Below are positions 26,712 through 36,331 of a stretch of DNA of 64,000 nucleotides, piece by piece; positions within the stretch are counted from its first letter, which is position 1, and the number at the start of each line of letters is the position of its first letter. A program made the translations under genes and the position numbers. The notes beneath the pieces are model-generated. The model ran no database searches and was not told the origin of the DNA. It saw nothing but the letters and a program-made list of their open reading frames with translations. This DNA is from Microbacterium sp. ProA8 (lineage in GTDB: Bacteria; Actinomycetota; Actinomycetes; Actinomycetales; Microbacteriaceae). Location: NCBI RefSeq assembly GCF_039905635.1, contig NZ_CP157000.1:372001-436000 (forward strand), in the 5' to 3' direction.

Positions 26712-27316
26712 ACGAGCCCGTCCGTGTCGCGCTGCAGGCGGATGCCTCGGCGGAACGCGAGCGCGATGAGGCCGAGCACCACCGCGGCGATCCAGATCGG
26801 GATGAACGACGCGGTGATCGCCCAGGAATTCGGCAGGAATTCGCCGAGGCCTGCGGCGGCGAGGACGCCGTTGCGTCCGAACGTGTCGAGGAAGTAGACG
26901 GCCAGCGCCCCGCCGAACATCGTCCAGCCCGCGGCGTCGAGCAGGCGCGGATTGGCCGGGTCGAAGAATCGTCCCCTGAGGAACCGCAGCGCCAGCGTCC
27001 CGAAGAGCGCGATCACCACGAGCCACGCGACCGCGCTCACGATGATCGATGCGCCGAGCGACACCGTAGAGACCACGTTGACACCCGTGGCCATCACGTC
27101 GCCTTCTGTCACGCGCACCGTCGTCACCGGCAAGCCTTCCGCCGGTGCGAAGTCGGCCGGCACGCCGGCGAACGGCACGCCGACCGAGACGCCCCCGCCG
27201 GTGAACGTCTCGAGCCACCGGAACACCGAGGTGACCACGACGATCACCGCGACCACGCCGGCGACCACGAGGGTGGAGAGGATGTCGTTGCGCTCCTTGG
27301 TCGTCGTCTCGGGCAT
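26708..27316 (-). CDS. DUF2975-type membrane protein, paralogue 2
   Basis: 202 residues with four hydrophobic segments: a helix near residues 14-35, an extracytoplasmic loop, then helices near 85-110, 125-150 and 165-190. The protein ends in L-Q-R-D-T-D-G-L-V, almost the same tail as the upstream gene product (L-Q-R-E-T-E-G-L-V), so the two are tandem paralogues. DUF2975 proteins are of unknown biochemical function and are usually coded with an HTH regulator, as here; a signalling pair that senses membrane state is one idea. Start ATG 27316 shares bases with the preceding stop. Confidence 0.7.
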   Translation of the reverse strand: MPETTTKERNDILSTLVVAGVVAVIVVVTSVFRWLETFTGGGVSVGVPFAGVPADFAPAEGLPVTTVRVTEGDVMATGVNVVSTVSLGASIIVSAVAWLVVIALFGTLALRFLRGRFFDPANPRLLDAAGWTMFGGALAVYFLDTFGRNGVLAAAGLGEFLPNSWAITASFIPIWIAAVVLGLIALAFRRGIRLQRDTDGLV

Positions 27317-27942
27317 CAGACCAGTCCTTCGGTCTCGCGCTGCAGGCGCGCGCCGATCGCGAATGCCCCGGCGACGAGCGCCAGCGCGAAACCCCATCCG
27401 ACAGGCGCGAGATCGAGCTCCATGACGAAGGTCCCGAAGACGTCGACGACCTGCGGCGACGTCACGGCCAGATCGTCCACGAGGAACGCCCGGCCGAAAG
27501 CGCCGAGCACCTGACCGAGCACTCCGCCGACGACGACGAGGACGGCGACCACGCCGATCGCGGTCGACATCGCGCGGCGGAAGGGGCGTGCCCGCATGAG
27601 GGAGACGCCCAGCCACCAGGCGACGATGCAGACGCCGATCGTCGCCAGTGCCGGCAGCGCCAACTCCAGCCAGAGCATCCAGCCGACGGCAGCGGGAAGC
27701 CCCGTGAACGTCACGTCGGCCGACGCGAAGGCCGCCGCCGAGATCTCCGGAACGCCGGCGAGATCGGGCACCTCACCCCCGGTCACCAGCATCCGGACCG
27801 TCGGTGCGCTGCCGAAGATCTCGACGCCGCCGCGGACGACGGCCACCAGAGCCGCCACGGCGACGCTGATCGCACCGGTCGCGATGAGCCCCAGGGCGAA
27901 CCCCTCGCCCCGGGACACGTGCAGACGTGAAGTCGAAGTCAT
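27316..27942 (-). CDS. DUF2975-type membrane protein, paralogue 1
   Basis: 208 residues, four hydrophobic segments in the same layout as the following gene, with a loop between helices 1 and 2 and a tail L-Q-R-E-T-E-G-L-V. AAAGGAG sits seven bases before the ATG, one of the best ribosome sites in the window, and the operator-like palindrome is 18 bases upstream of the start. It is the first gene of the leftward operon. It may act as partner of the HTH regulator; there is no enzyme motif. Confidence 0.7.
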   Translation of the reverse strand: MTSTSRLHVSRGEGFALGLIATGAISVAVAALVAVVRGGVEIFGSAPTVRMLVTGGEVPDLAGVPEISAAAFASADVTFTGLPAAVGWMLWLELALPALATIGVCIVAWWLGVSLMRARPFRRAMSTAIGVVAVLVVVGGVLGQVLGAFGRAFLVDDLAVTSPQVVDVFGTFVMELDLAPVGWGFALALVAGAFAIGARLQRETEGLV

Positions 27943-27959
27943 GGGGAGCTCCTTTCGTA

Positions 27960-27979
27960 TCGATAAACGTTGTTATCGA
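27960..27979. promoter_or_regulatory. Operator-like palindrome upstream of the DUF2975/HTH operon
   Basis: TCGATAA-acgttg-TTATCGA: two perfect 7-bp arms around six bases, AT-rich in a very GC-rich setting. It ends 18 bases before the first start codon of the operon, where the promoter should lie. A symmetric site of this size suits a dimeric Cro/CI-type repressor such as the one coded by the last gene of the operon. Confidence 0.6.
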
Positions 27980-28186
27980 AGAACGATATGCCCATCGGAT
28001 GCCGCCGGTCAAGGCATCCGTCGATCCCGTGGTGTCCCTTCCCACGCATTCCGCGCCCGCTCACCGACGCAAATGCGGCGCGCTATGCCCACGGCGAACA
28101 CGGGTATGCGGCATCCACCCTCTGGTTACCCTCGATGTAAGGCGCAGTGGGCTCAGCAGACCCGCATCGCCCAGGAGGAGTGAATG

Positions 28187-30712
<2,526 letters not shown>

Positions 30713-30714
30713 CC

Positions 30715-30759
30715 CTTCGACAACTCAGGGACCGGCAGCGGTTGCCGAGCCCGTCGAAG
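30715..30759. repeat. Degenerate palindromic repeat (CTTCGAC ... GTCGAAG family)
   Basis: Ends CTTCGAC/GTCGAAG and an inner CGGCA/TGCCG pair around 30,732-30,747 give an imperfect hairpin just after the clpC stop. The ends match those of the element at 35,493-35,579, so this looks like a worn copy of the same family. Confidence 0.55.
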
Positions 30760-30768
30760 CACACGAAG

Positions 30769-30803
30769 AGCGGATGCCGCGGCCCTGTGCCGCGGCATCC
30801 GCT
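30769..30803. terminator. Terminator after clpC
   Basis: A perfect 15-bp stem (30769-30783 with 30789-30803) and a five-base loop; the arms hold GGATGCCGCGGC/GCCGCGGCATCC. Only a weak T-run follows, typical of high-GC terminators. Confidence 0.75.
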
Positions 30804-30848
30804 CTCCGTCGTTTCAGGCTCGGGTCGTTGCGGCGCGCTCCGCCGCCC

Positions 30849-30946
30849 CGGTCGTTGAGCGAGCGAGGAACGAGCGAGACGAAACGCCCCGCACGCGGCT
30901 CGCGACGTTTCGTCTCGGTCGCTGGCGCTCCCTCGCTCAACGACCG
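30849..30946. repeat. 98-bp palindromic repeat, family A (CGGTCGTTGAGCGAG)
   Basis: The outer arms CGGTCGTTGAGCGAG and CTCGCTCAACGACCG are perfect complements, with a further inner pair ACGAAACG/CGTTTCGT. A second copy with the same ends and inner pair lies at 38,592-38,690. No ORF, no transposase and no clear target duplication are visible, so it behaves like a REP/MITE-type element. Confidence 0.75.
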
Positions 30947-30958
30947 AGGGCGGGCATC

Positions 30959-30964
30959 TACGCT
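30959..30964 (+). promoter_or_regulatory. -10 box (TACGCT), leaderless start at 30971
   Basis: TACGCT and six bases (ggacgg) come before the GTG start of argA. The same 15 bases, including GTG, recur at 39,471-39,485 before another gene. Confidence 0.6.
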
Positions 30965-30970
30965 GGACGG

Positions 30971-31474
30971 GTGGCAGAGTTCACCGTCAGGCCCGCGCGC
31001 ACGCGCGATGTTCGCCGCATCCAGGCGCTGCTCGAGCCGTTCGTGCAGCGGCGCATCCTGCTCGGCAAGGATCTCGTCGTCCTGTACGAGGCGACGCAGC
31101 AGTTCCTGGTCGCCGAGGATGCCGCGGGCGAGCTGATCGGCTGCGGGGCGCTGCACGTGATGTGGGAGGACCTCGGCGAGATCCGCACGCTCATCGTGGC
31201 CGACGGCTGGCTGCATCACGGCGTGGGGCGCGCGATCGTCGAGGCGCTCGAGACGAACGCGCGCACGCTGGGACTGTCGCGCCTGTTCTGCCTCACCTTC
31301 GAGGTGGACTTCTTCACCCGACGCGGCTTCGCGCCCATCGGCGAGCAGGTGGTCGACCCCGACGTCTACTCCCAGCTCATCCGCTCGCCCGACGAGGGCA
31401 TCGCGGAGTTCCTCGACCTGGCGCACGTGAAGCCCAACACCCTCGGCAACACCCGCATGATGAAGCGCCTCTGA
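30971..31474 (+). CDS. argA: Amino-acid N-acetyltransferase (N-acetylglutamate synthase, short form)
   Basis: 167 residues, the size of the short actinobacterial N-acetylglutamate synthase. It is a single GNAT domain: FTVRPARTRDVRRIQALLEPF, FLVAEDAAGELIGCGALHVMWEDLGEIRTLIVADGWLHHGVGRAIVE, where the acetyl-CoA loop is the x-H-H-G-V-G-R part (near residues 87-93), and FTRRGFAPI near the end. It makes N-acetylglutamate, the first step in arginine synthesis, in the cytoplasm. It stands alone and not in an arg operon, as is common for this form. The GTG start follows a TACGCT -10 box by six bases, with no ribosome site. Confidence 0.85.
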   Translation: MAEFTVRPARTRDVRRIQALLEPFVQRRILLGKDLVVLYEATQQFLVAEDAAGELIGCGALHVMWEDLGEIRTLIVADGWLHHGVGRAIVEALETNARTLGLSRLFCLTFEVDFFTRRGFAPIGEQVVDPDVYSQLIRSPDEGIAEFLDLAHVKPNTLGNTRMMKRL

Positions 31475-31535
31475 CTCCGGCCCTCAGGATCGCGGCAAGC
31501 GGGGCGCGCCGAACGGCGATCACAGGCGCCGCGGT

Positions 31536-31541
31536 TAACCT
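31536..31541 (+). promoter_or_regulatory. -10 box (TAACCT), leaderless start at 31548
   Basis: TAACCT, six bases and then ATG 31548. The spacing matches the other leaderless starts of the window and makes ATG 31548, not GTG 31542, the more likely start. Confidence 0.55.
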
Positions 31542-31547
31542 GTGAGC

Positions 31548-32252
31548 ATGACCGGCACCACTCCGCGACGTCGCCACTCCCCGGCGGTCTATCGTCGTCG
31601 GCGTCTGGCGCTGCTGCTGCTCGCCCTGCTGGTGATCGCCGGCGTCGTCTGGCTCCTCATCGCGCAGCCGTGGGCCGTCGCCGCGACGGACACGTCCGAT
31701 GAGACAGAGCCCTCGCAGCAGCAGGACACCGCCGATTCCCTGCCGGTGCCGTCGTCGCAGGCGACGTCGGGGGGAACCGACACCGGGGTCGTCGAGGGCG
31801 CGGTGGTCGAGGGTGCGACGCCCACACCGGGCGCCACGCCGACGGCACTGCCGTGCGTCGCCAGCGAGATCAGCGTCGAGGCGGTGACCAGCGCCGACAC
31901 CTACGCGGGCGATCAGAAGCCGGAGTTCTCGATCACGCTCACCAACAACGGCGCCGACTGCACCCTCAACGTGGGAACCACTGCCCAGTCGTTCACCGTG
32001 ACCAGCGGCGACGACGTCTGGTGGCGGTCGACCGACTGCCAGAGCGAACCGAGCGACATGATCGTGATGATCGCCGCGGGCCAGACCGTGTCGAGCGCCG
32101 CACCCCTCACGTGGGACCGCACGCGCTCGGCCGTCGGCACCTGCGCGGACGGCAACCGCCCCCTCGCCCCGGGCGGCGGCTCCTCGTACCACCTCTCGGT
32201 CGAGATCGGCGGCATCGGCTCCACGGAGCCCAAGCAGTTCCTGCTCTACTGA
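31548..32252 (+). CDS. Membrane-anchored extracytoplasmic protein, DUF4232-like
   Basis: 234 residues. A basic lead (TPRRRHSPAVYRRRR) is followed by one membrane helix (about residues 19-40), a Ser/Thr/Pro/Gly-rich linker and, from about residue 100, a beta-sandwich-like domain with LPCVASEISVEAV, NNGADCTLNVGT, TDCQSEPSD and VGTCADG. Four cysteines suggest two disulfides. DUF4232-type proteins of actinobacteria look like this, but the match is by pattern only. The protein would be tethered to the membrane with its domain outside. A terminator shared with the convergent permease gene follows. Confidence 0.65.
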   Translation: MTGTTPRRRHSPAVYRRRRLALLLLALLVIAGVVWLLIAQPWAVAATDTSDETEPSQQQDTADSLPVPSSQATSGGTDTGVVEGAVVEGATPTPGATPTALPCVASEISVEAVTSADTYAGDQKPEFSITLTNNGADCTLNVGTTAQSFTVTSGDDVWWRSTDCQSEPSDMIVMIAAGQTVSSAAPLTWDRTRSAVGTCADGNRPLAPGGGSSYHLSVEIGGIGSTEPKQFLLY

Positions 32253-32290
32253 CGAACCCCGCTGTCCGATTCGCCCTCGCAACACGACGA

Positions 32291-32318
32291 AGCGGGGCGG
32301 CCCCCAGACCGCCCCGCT
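32291..32318. terminator. Bidirectional terminator
   Basis: AGCGGGGCGG and CCGCCCCGCT form a perfect 10-bp stem around eight bases, placed between the converging DUF4232-like and permease genes. Confidence 0.75.
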
Positions 32319-32351
32319 CGCCTTCCCCAACCTGAGGGTCTGGCCGAACCC

Positions 32352-33935
32352 CTAGGACTTGCCGCCGAAGACCTCGGTCTCCATCGCGTCATACCCCTCC
32401 TCCTGAGGGTCGCCGTGCGTGCCGCCCGAGAGGGCGTACTCCTCCTCCGGGGAGAGCACCAGGCGGTGACGGAAGTAGACCGCGAAGCCGACGAGGATCA
32501 CGACGTACACGATGGCGATCGCGACGATCGCCGGCTGGAACGCGGCGTTGAGCAGGAACCCGAGGAAGATGAGCGCCGCGATCACGGCGGCGATGATGGC
32601 GCCCGCGACGCCCCACGGGCTCCGGTACGGGCGCCTCGCATTCGGGTACTTCCTGCGGAGGATGACGAACGCGATCATCTGCATGAGGTAGGCCAGCACC
32701 GCGCCCCACACCGCGATGTTCAGCACGATCGCGCCGGCGACCGCACCGGCGTTGTCGGGGTCGAGCCTTGCCAGCACGTCGAGCACGACCAGCGCGACGA
32801 AGCCGATGAGGGCGCCGACGAGCAGAGCGACCCACGGCGTCTGCTGCTTGCCCGTGAGCGAGAGGAACTTCGGGTAGTAGCCGGCGCGCGACAGCGAGTA
32901 CATGTTGCGGCCGTAGGCGAACATGATGCCCTGCAGTGATGCCAACAGCCCGATCAGCGCGAACAGCGCGAGCACCGCGGCGAGCTGGTCGCCGACGATC
33001 GCTCGGAAGCCGTCGAGCAGGGGCTCCGCGGAGACGCCGGCCGCCTCGGCGCCGATGACGGCGGTGTTGAGGAAGAGCACCAGCAGACCCGTGACGATCA
33101 GCGTGCCGCGGGCCCAGAAGCCGGCGCGCGGGATGTCGCGCACGGGGTTGTGGGACTCCTCGGCGGCCAAGGGAAGCTCCTCGATTCCGAGGAAGAACCA
33201 CATGGCGAACGGCAGGGCGAACAGGATCGGCAGCACGCCGTGAGGCAGGAACTCGTTCCAGCCCGGGTCGGGGGCGATGTTCCAGAGCGAGCTCCAGTCG
33301 AGCGCCGACGAGAAGAGGGCCATGACGGAGAAGACCACGAGGATGCCGATGGAGATGATCGAGACGACGATCGCGAACTTGAACGAGATGTTCGCACCTG
33401 CGGCGTTGAGCGCGATGAACACGGCGTAGAGGATCACCCACCACACCCACGCGTCCAGCGAGATCCCCAGCAGCTCCGACGTGATGGCGTTGGCGTACGA
33501 GGCCGAGAAGAACACGATCACCGCCGTCGTTGCGACGTACTCGATGGTCTCGGCCGCTCCGGTCACCAGGCCGCCCCACGGCCCCATCGCGGATCGCGCG
33601 AACGAATACGCGCCGCCGGTGTGCGGCATGGCGGCCGCCATCTCTCCGATCGAGAAGATCATGCCGTAGTACATGACGACGAGGATGGCGAAGGCGATGA
33701 GCATGCCGCCGAAGCCGGCGGCATCGATGCCGAAGTTCCATCCCGAGAAGTCGCCGGAGATGACGGCGGCGACGGCGAGGCCCCAGAGGCCCCAGACGCC
33801 GGCGGAGCGCTTCAGGGTGCGCTTCTGGAAGTAGTCCTGACCGGCCTGCGTATAGGTCGCTCCTGCGACCTTCGAAGAACGATCGGGTGTGGATGCCGGG
33901 GACGCCGGCTTGGGTGCACTGCTCGCTTGGGACAT
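32352..33935 (-). CDS. Amino acid/ethanolamine permease (APC family)
   Basis: 527 residues and twelve membrane segments. A 50-residue cytoplasmic lead is followed by GDFSGWNFGIDAAGFGGML and MPHTGGAYSFARSAMGPWGG, close to ethanolamine:H+ permeases of the APC superfamily (Eat type). EESHNPVRDIPRAGFWARG is also shared. It imports an amine or amino acid into the cytoplasm. ATG 33935 has GGAGG upstream; a longer reading frame to 34,301 has no support. It is divergent to the glutamine-synthetase-like gene and should supply that pathway with substrate; whether that is ethanolamine, putrescine or another amine is not settled by sequence. Confidence 0.85.
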   Translation of the reverse strand: MSQASSAPKPASPASTPDRSSKVAGATYTQAGQDYFQKRTLKRSAGVWGLWGLAVAAVISGDFSGWNFGIDAAGFGGMLIAFAILVVMYYGMIFSIGEMAAAMPHTGGAYSFARSAMGPWGGLVTGAAETIEYVATTAVIVFFSASYANAITSELLGISLDAWVWWVILYAVFIALNAAGANISFKFAIVVSIISIGILVVFSVMALFSSALDWSSLWNIAPDPGWNEFLPHGVLPILFALPFAMWFFLGIEELPLAAEESHNPVRDIPRAGFWARGTLIVTGLLVLFLNTAVIGAEAAGVSAEPLLDGFRAIVGDQLAAVLALFALIGLLASLQGIMFAYGRNMYSLSRAGYYPKFLSLTGKQQTPWVALLVGALIGFVALVVLDVLARLDPDNAGAVAGAIVLNIAVWGAVLAYLMQMIAFVILRRKYPNARRPYRSPWGVAGAIIAAVIAALIFLGFLLNAAFQPAIVAIAIVYVVILVGFAVYFRHRLVLSPEEEYALSGGTHGDPQEEGYDAMETEVFGGKS

Positions 33936-34058
33936 CGGTCCTCCAGGGATTTGCGAAGGGAGGTGCGCTCGGGTCGCGCGGATGCGCTTTTCGCCGATTG
34001 TGGTGCTTATTGGTGGGCTGTGTCTACCTTTGAAGTGGATTTTCGTTAGAGTGTGCGG

Positions 34059-34088
34059 GTGAGCGCGGTTCGGGGGGACCGCGCTCAC
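34059..34088 (+). promoter_or_regulatory. 5' leader hairpin of the gamma-glutamyl ligase operon
   Basis: GTGAGCGCGGT and ACCGCGCTCAC (11-bp perfect arms) around eight bases. The hairpin starts exactly six bases after a TAGAGT -10 box (34047-34052), so it should form the very 5' end of a 76-base leader before ATG 34135. It may stabilise the mRNA or regulate it. Confidence 0.5.
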
Positions 34089-34134
34089 GAGTTCGTCGCA
34101 CGTCGACGGTCGCGTCGTCAGAGGAGGAGAGCGG

Positions 34135-35490
34135 ATGCCGGGCAACCTCACCGTCGAGCAGTTGAACGCCGGGATCGCCGCGGGTGACATCGACACCGTG
34201 GTCGTCGCCTTCGCCGACGCGCAGGGGCGTCTGGTCGGCAAGCGCGTCTCGGCACGGCTCTTCCAGGAGGAGGTGCTGCCGCACGGCGCCGAAGCGTGCA
34301 ACTACCTGCTCTCGGTCGACGTCGACATGAACACCGTGGACGGCTACGCGATGTCGAGCTGGGAGACGGGCTACGGCGACATGATGCTGCGGCCCGACGT
34401 GGCCACGCTCCGCCGCATCCCCTGGCTCCCCGGTTCCGCGCTGGTCATGGCCGACCTCACGTGGGAGAACGGCGCGCCCGTCGTGCAGTCGCCCCGCGAC
34501 ATCCTCAACCGCCAGCGCGCCCGTCTCGCCGACCGGGGCCTCGTCGCGTTCTCGGGCACGGAGCTCGAGTTCATCGTCTTCGACGACACGTACCGGGATG
34601 CCTGGGCCAAGGGCTACCGGGATCTCAGACCCTCGACCGACTACAACGTCGACTACGACCTCCTCGCCTCCGGCCGTCTCGAACCGCTGCTGCGCGACAT
34701 CCGTCTGTCGATGGACGGGGCGGGCCTCTACACCGAGGGCGTCAAGGGTGAGTGCAACCTCGGTCAGCAGGAGATCGCGTTCCGCTACGCCGAGGTGCTC
34801 GAGACCGCCGACCAGCACGCGATCTACAAGAACGGCGCGAAGGCGATCGCCGAACACCACGGCAAGGCGCTGACGTTCATGGCGAAGTTCAACGAGCGCG
34901 AGGGGAACAGCTGCCACATCCATCTGTCGGTGCGGTCGGCGTCCGGCGAGCCCGTGATGGCGGGCGACGGCGAGCACGGCTTCAGCCCCCTCATGGAGCA
35001 TTGGATCGCCGGCGTCCTCGCCACGCTCCGCGAGTTCACGCTGCTGTTCGCACCCAACATCAATTCGTACAAGCGGTTCGCGAAGGGCTCGTTCGCGCCG
35101 ACGGGAATCGCGTGGGGCATCGACAACCGCACGTGCGCACTGCGGGTCATCGGCCGGGGCCCATCGCTCCGGGTCGAGAATCGGGTGCCCGGCGGCGACG
35201 TCAACCCGTATCTGGGCATCGCGGCGATCATCGCGGGCGGCCTGCACGGCATCGAGCACGAGCTGCCGCTGCCCGACCGGCTCGAGGGCAACGCGTACAC
35301 GTCCGGCGTGGATCACCTGCCGACCACCCTGCGCGAGGCCGCGCAACTCTTCGACGAGTCGGCCATCGCCCGAACGGCGTTCGGCGACGACATGGTCGAG
35401 CACTACCTGAATCAGGCACGCATCGAGGTCGAGGCCTACGACGCGGCCGTGACCGATTGGGAGAGGGTCCGTGGTTTCGAACGGCTCTGA
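34135..35490 (+). CDS. Glutamine synthetase-fold gamma-glutamylamine ligase
   Basis: 451 residues, a full GS beta-grasp plus catalytic domain. SGTELEFIVFDD (about 139-150) holds the metal-binding E-x-E, KGECNLGQQEIAFRY (about 204-218) the next glutamates, GNSCHIHLSV the catalytic-site histidine strand, and NSYKRFAKGSFAPTGIAWG and NRTCALRV the nucleotide and glutamate sites. The surrounding genes (amine permease, gamma-glutamyl hydrolase, aldehyde dehydrogenase) point to a PuuA- or GlnA3/GlnA4-like enzyme that joins glutamate to an amine with ATP, and not to nitrogen assimilation proper. AGGAGG(AG) precedes the ATG. It overlaps the hydrolase frame by 20 bases. Confidence 0.85.
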   Translation: MPGNLTVEQLNAGIAAGDIDTVVVAFADAQGRLVGKRVSARLFQEEVLPHGAEACNYLLSVDVDMNTVDGYAMSSWETGYGDMMLRPDVATLRRIPWLPGSALVMADLTWENGAPVVQSPRDILNRQRARLADRGLVAFSGTELEFIVFDDTYRDAWAKGYRDLRPSTDYNVDYDLLASGRLEPLLRDIRLSMDGAGLYTEGVKGECNLGQQEIAFRYAEVLETADQHAIYKNGAKAIAEHHGKALTFMAKFNEREGNSCHIHLSVRSASGEPVMAGDGEHGFSPLMEHWIAGVLATLREFTLLFAPNINSYKRFAKGSFAPTGIAWGIDNRTCALRVIGRGPSLRVENRVPGGDVNPYLGIAAIIAGGLHGIEHELPLPDRLEGNAYTSGVDHLPTTLREAAQLFDESAIARTAFGDDMVEHYLNQARIEVEAYDAAVTDWERVRGFERL

Positions 35491-36331
35491 CGCTTCGACA
35501 GGCTCAGCGACCGGGAGTGCGGGCTCAGCGACCGGGAGTTCCGGGGCCAGCTGGAGCGCGGTCCCTGAGCCTGTCGAAGGGCGCCGGCCGGTCATCGGCC
35601 TGACGACCTACCTCGAGCAGGCGAAGCAGGGGGTCTGGGACGTCCGCGCCGCCTTCCTGCCGCAGCAGTACTTCGACTGCGTCACCGCATCGGGCGGCAT
35701 CGCCGTGCTGCTGCCGCCGCAGCCCGAGCCGGAGGCCGCCGCTGCCGCGGTGCTGGACGGGCTCGACGGGCTGATCCTCACCGGGGGACTCGACGTCGAC
35801 CCGTCGCTGTACGGTGCGCAGCGGCATCCGCTCACCGACCCGGCGCGTCCCGATCGCGACGCGTGGGAGCTCGCGCTGTTCCGGGGAGCCGAGGAGCGGC
35901 GCATGCCGGTGCTCGCGATCTGCCGCGGGCTCCAGCTCGTCAACGTCGCGCGCGGCGGTACCCTGCACCAGCACCTGCCGGACGCGCTCGGCACCGAGCG
36001 GTTCCGCGTCGGCGGGGGCGTGTTCGCGACGAACGAGGTCGTCGTCGACGAGGGGTCGCGGCTCGCGGACCTCGTCGGCCCGGGTGAGCTCGACGTGCAC
36101 AGCTACCACCACCAGGGCATCGACCGGCTGGGCGAGGGGCTCGTCGCCACCGCGCACACCGACGACGGTCTCGTGCAGGCGTTCGAGTCCGAAGGCGAGG
36201 GGTACGTCCTCGGCGTGCAGTGGCACCCCGAGGAGAATCGCGAGGACCGGCGGCTGTTCGCCGGCCTCGTGGCCGAGGCATCCGCGTTCCGTCGCGTCTC
36301 GCACGAACCGTCGAACGGAGTGCCGGCATGA
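35471..36331 (+). CDS. Gamma-glutamyl hydrolase (peptidase C26, PuuD-like) with repeat-derived N-terminus
   Basis: 286 residues. From about residue 38 (RRPVIGLTTYLEQ) it is a class I glutamine amidotransferase-fold hydrolase of the PuuD group: catalytic Cys151 in LAICRGLQL, His252 and Glu254 in VQWHPEE. It would cut the gamma-glutamyl group from the oxidised amine product. Residues 1-37 are odd: Ser/Gly/Ala-rich, ending VPEPVEG, and coded by the palindromic element at 35,493-35,579. No other start codon lies between the element and the conserved core, so GTG 35471, inside the end of the ligase gene, seems to be used. The next gene starts on its stop (ATGA). Confidence 0.85.
   Translation: MVSNGSDASTGSATGSAGSATGSSGASWSAVPEPVEGRRPVIGLTTYLEQAKQGVWDVRAAFLPQQYFDCVTASGGIAVLLPPQPEPEAAAAAVLDGLDGLILTGGLDVDPSLYGAQRHPLTDPARPDRDAWELALFRGAEERRMPVLAICRGLQLVNVARGGTLHQHLPDALGTERFRVGGGVFATNEVVVDEGSRLADLVGPGELDVHSYHHQGIDRLGEGLVATAHTDDGLVQAFESEGEGYVLGVQWHPEENREDRRLFAGLVAEASAFRRVSHEPSNGVPA
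35493..35579. repeat. Palindromic repeat, family B, inserted in coding sequence
   Basis: The ends CTTCGACAGGCTCAG and CTGAGCCTGTCGAAG are perfect complements. Inside, a unit around GGCTCAGCGACCGGGAGT occurs twice in tandem (from 35,501 and from 35,522). The element lies within the first codons of the hydrolase gene and keeps its frame open. The same ends are seen in worn form at 30,715-30,759. Confidence 0.75.

Noticed and set aside
28000..28180. ClgR or CtsR site before clpC
   Set aside because: CGCAAATGCG is near the ClgR pattern but has a four-base spacer where five are needed, and no CtsR heptamer pair is present.
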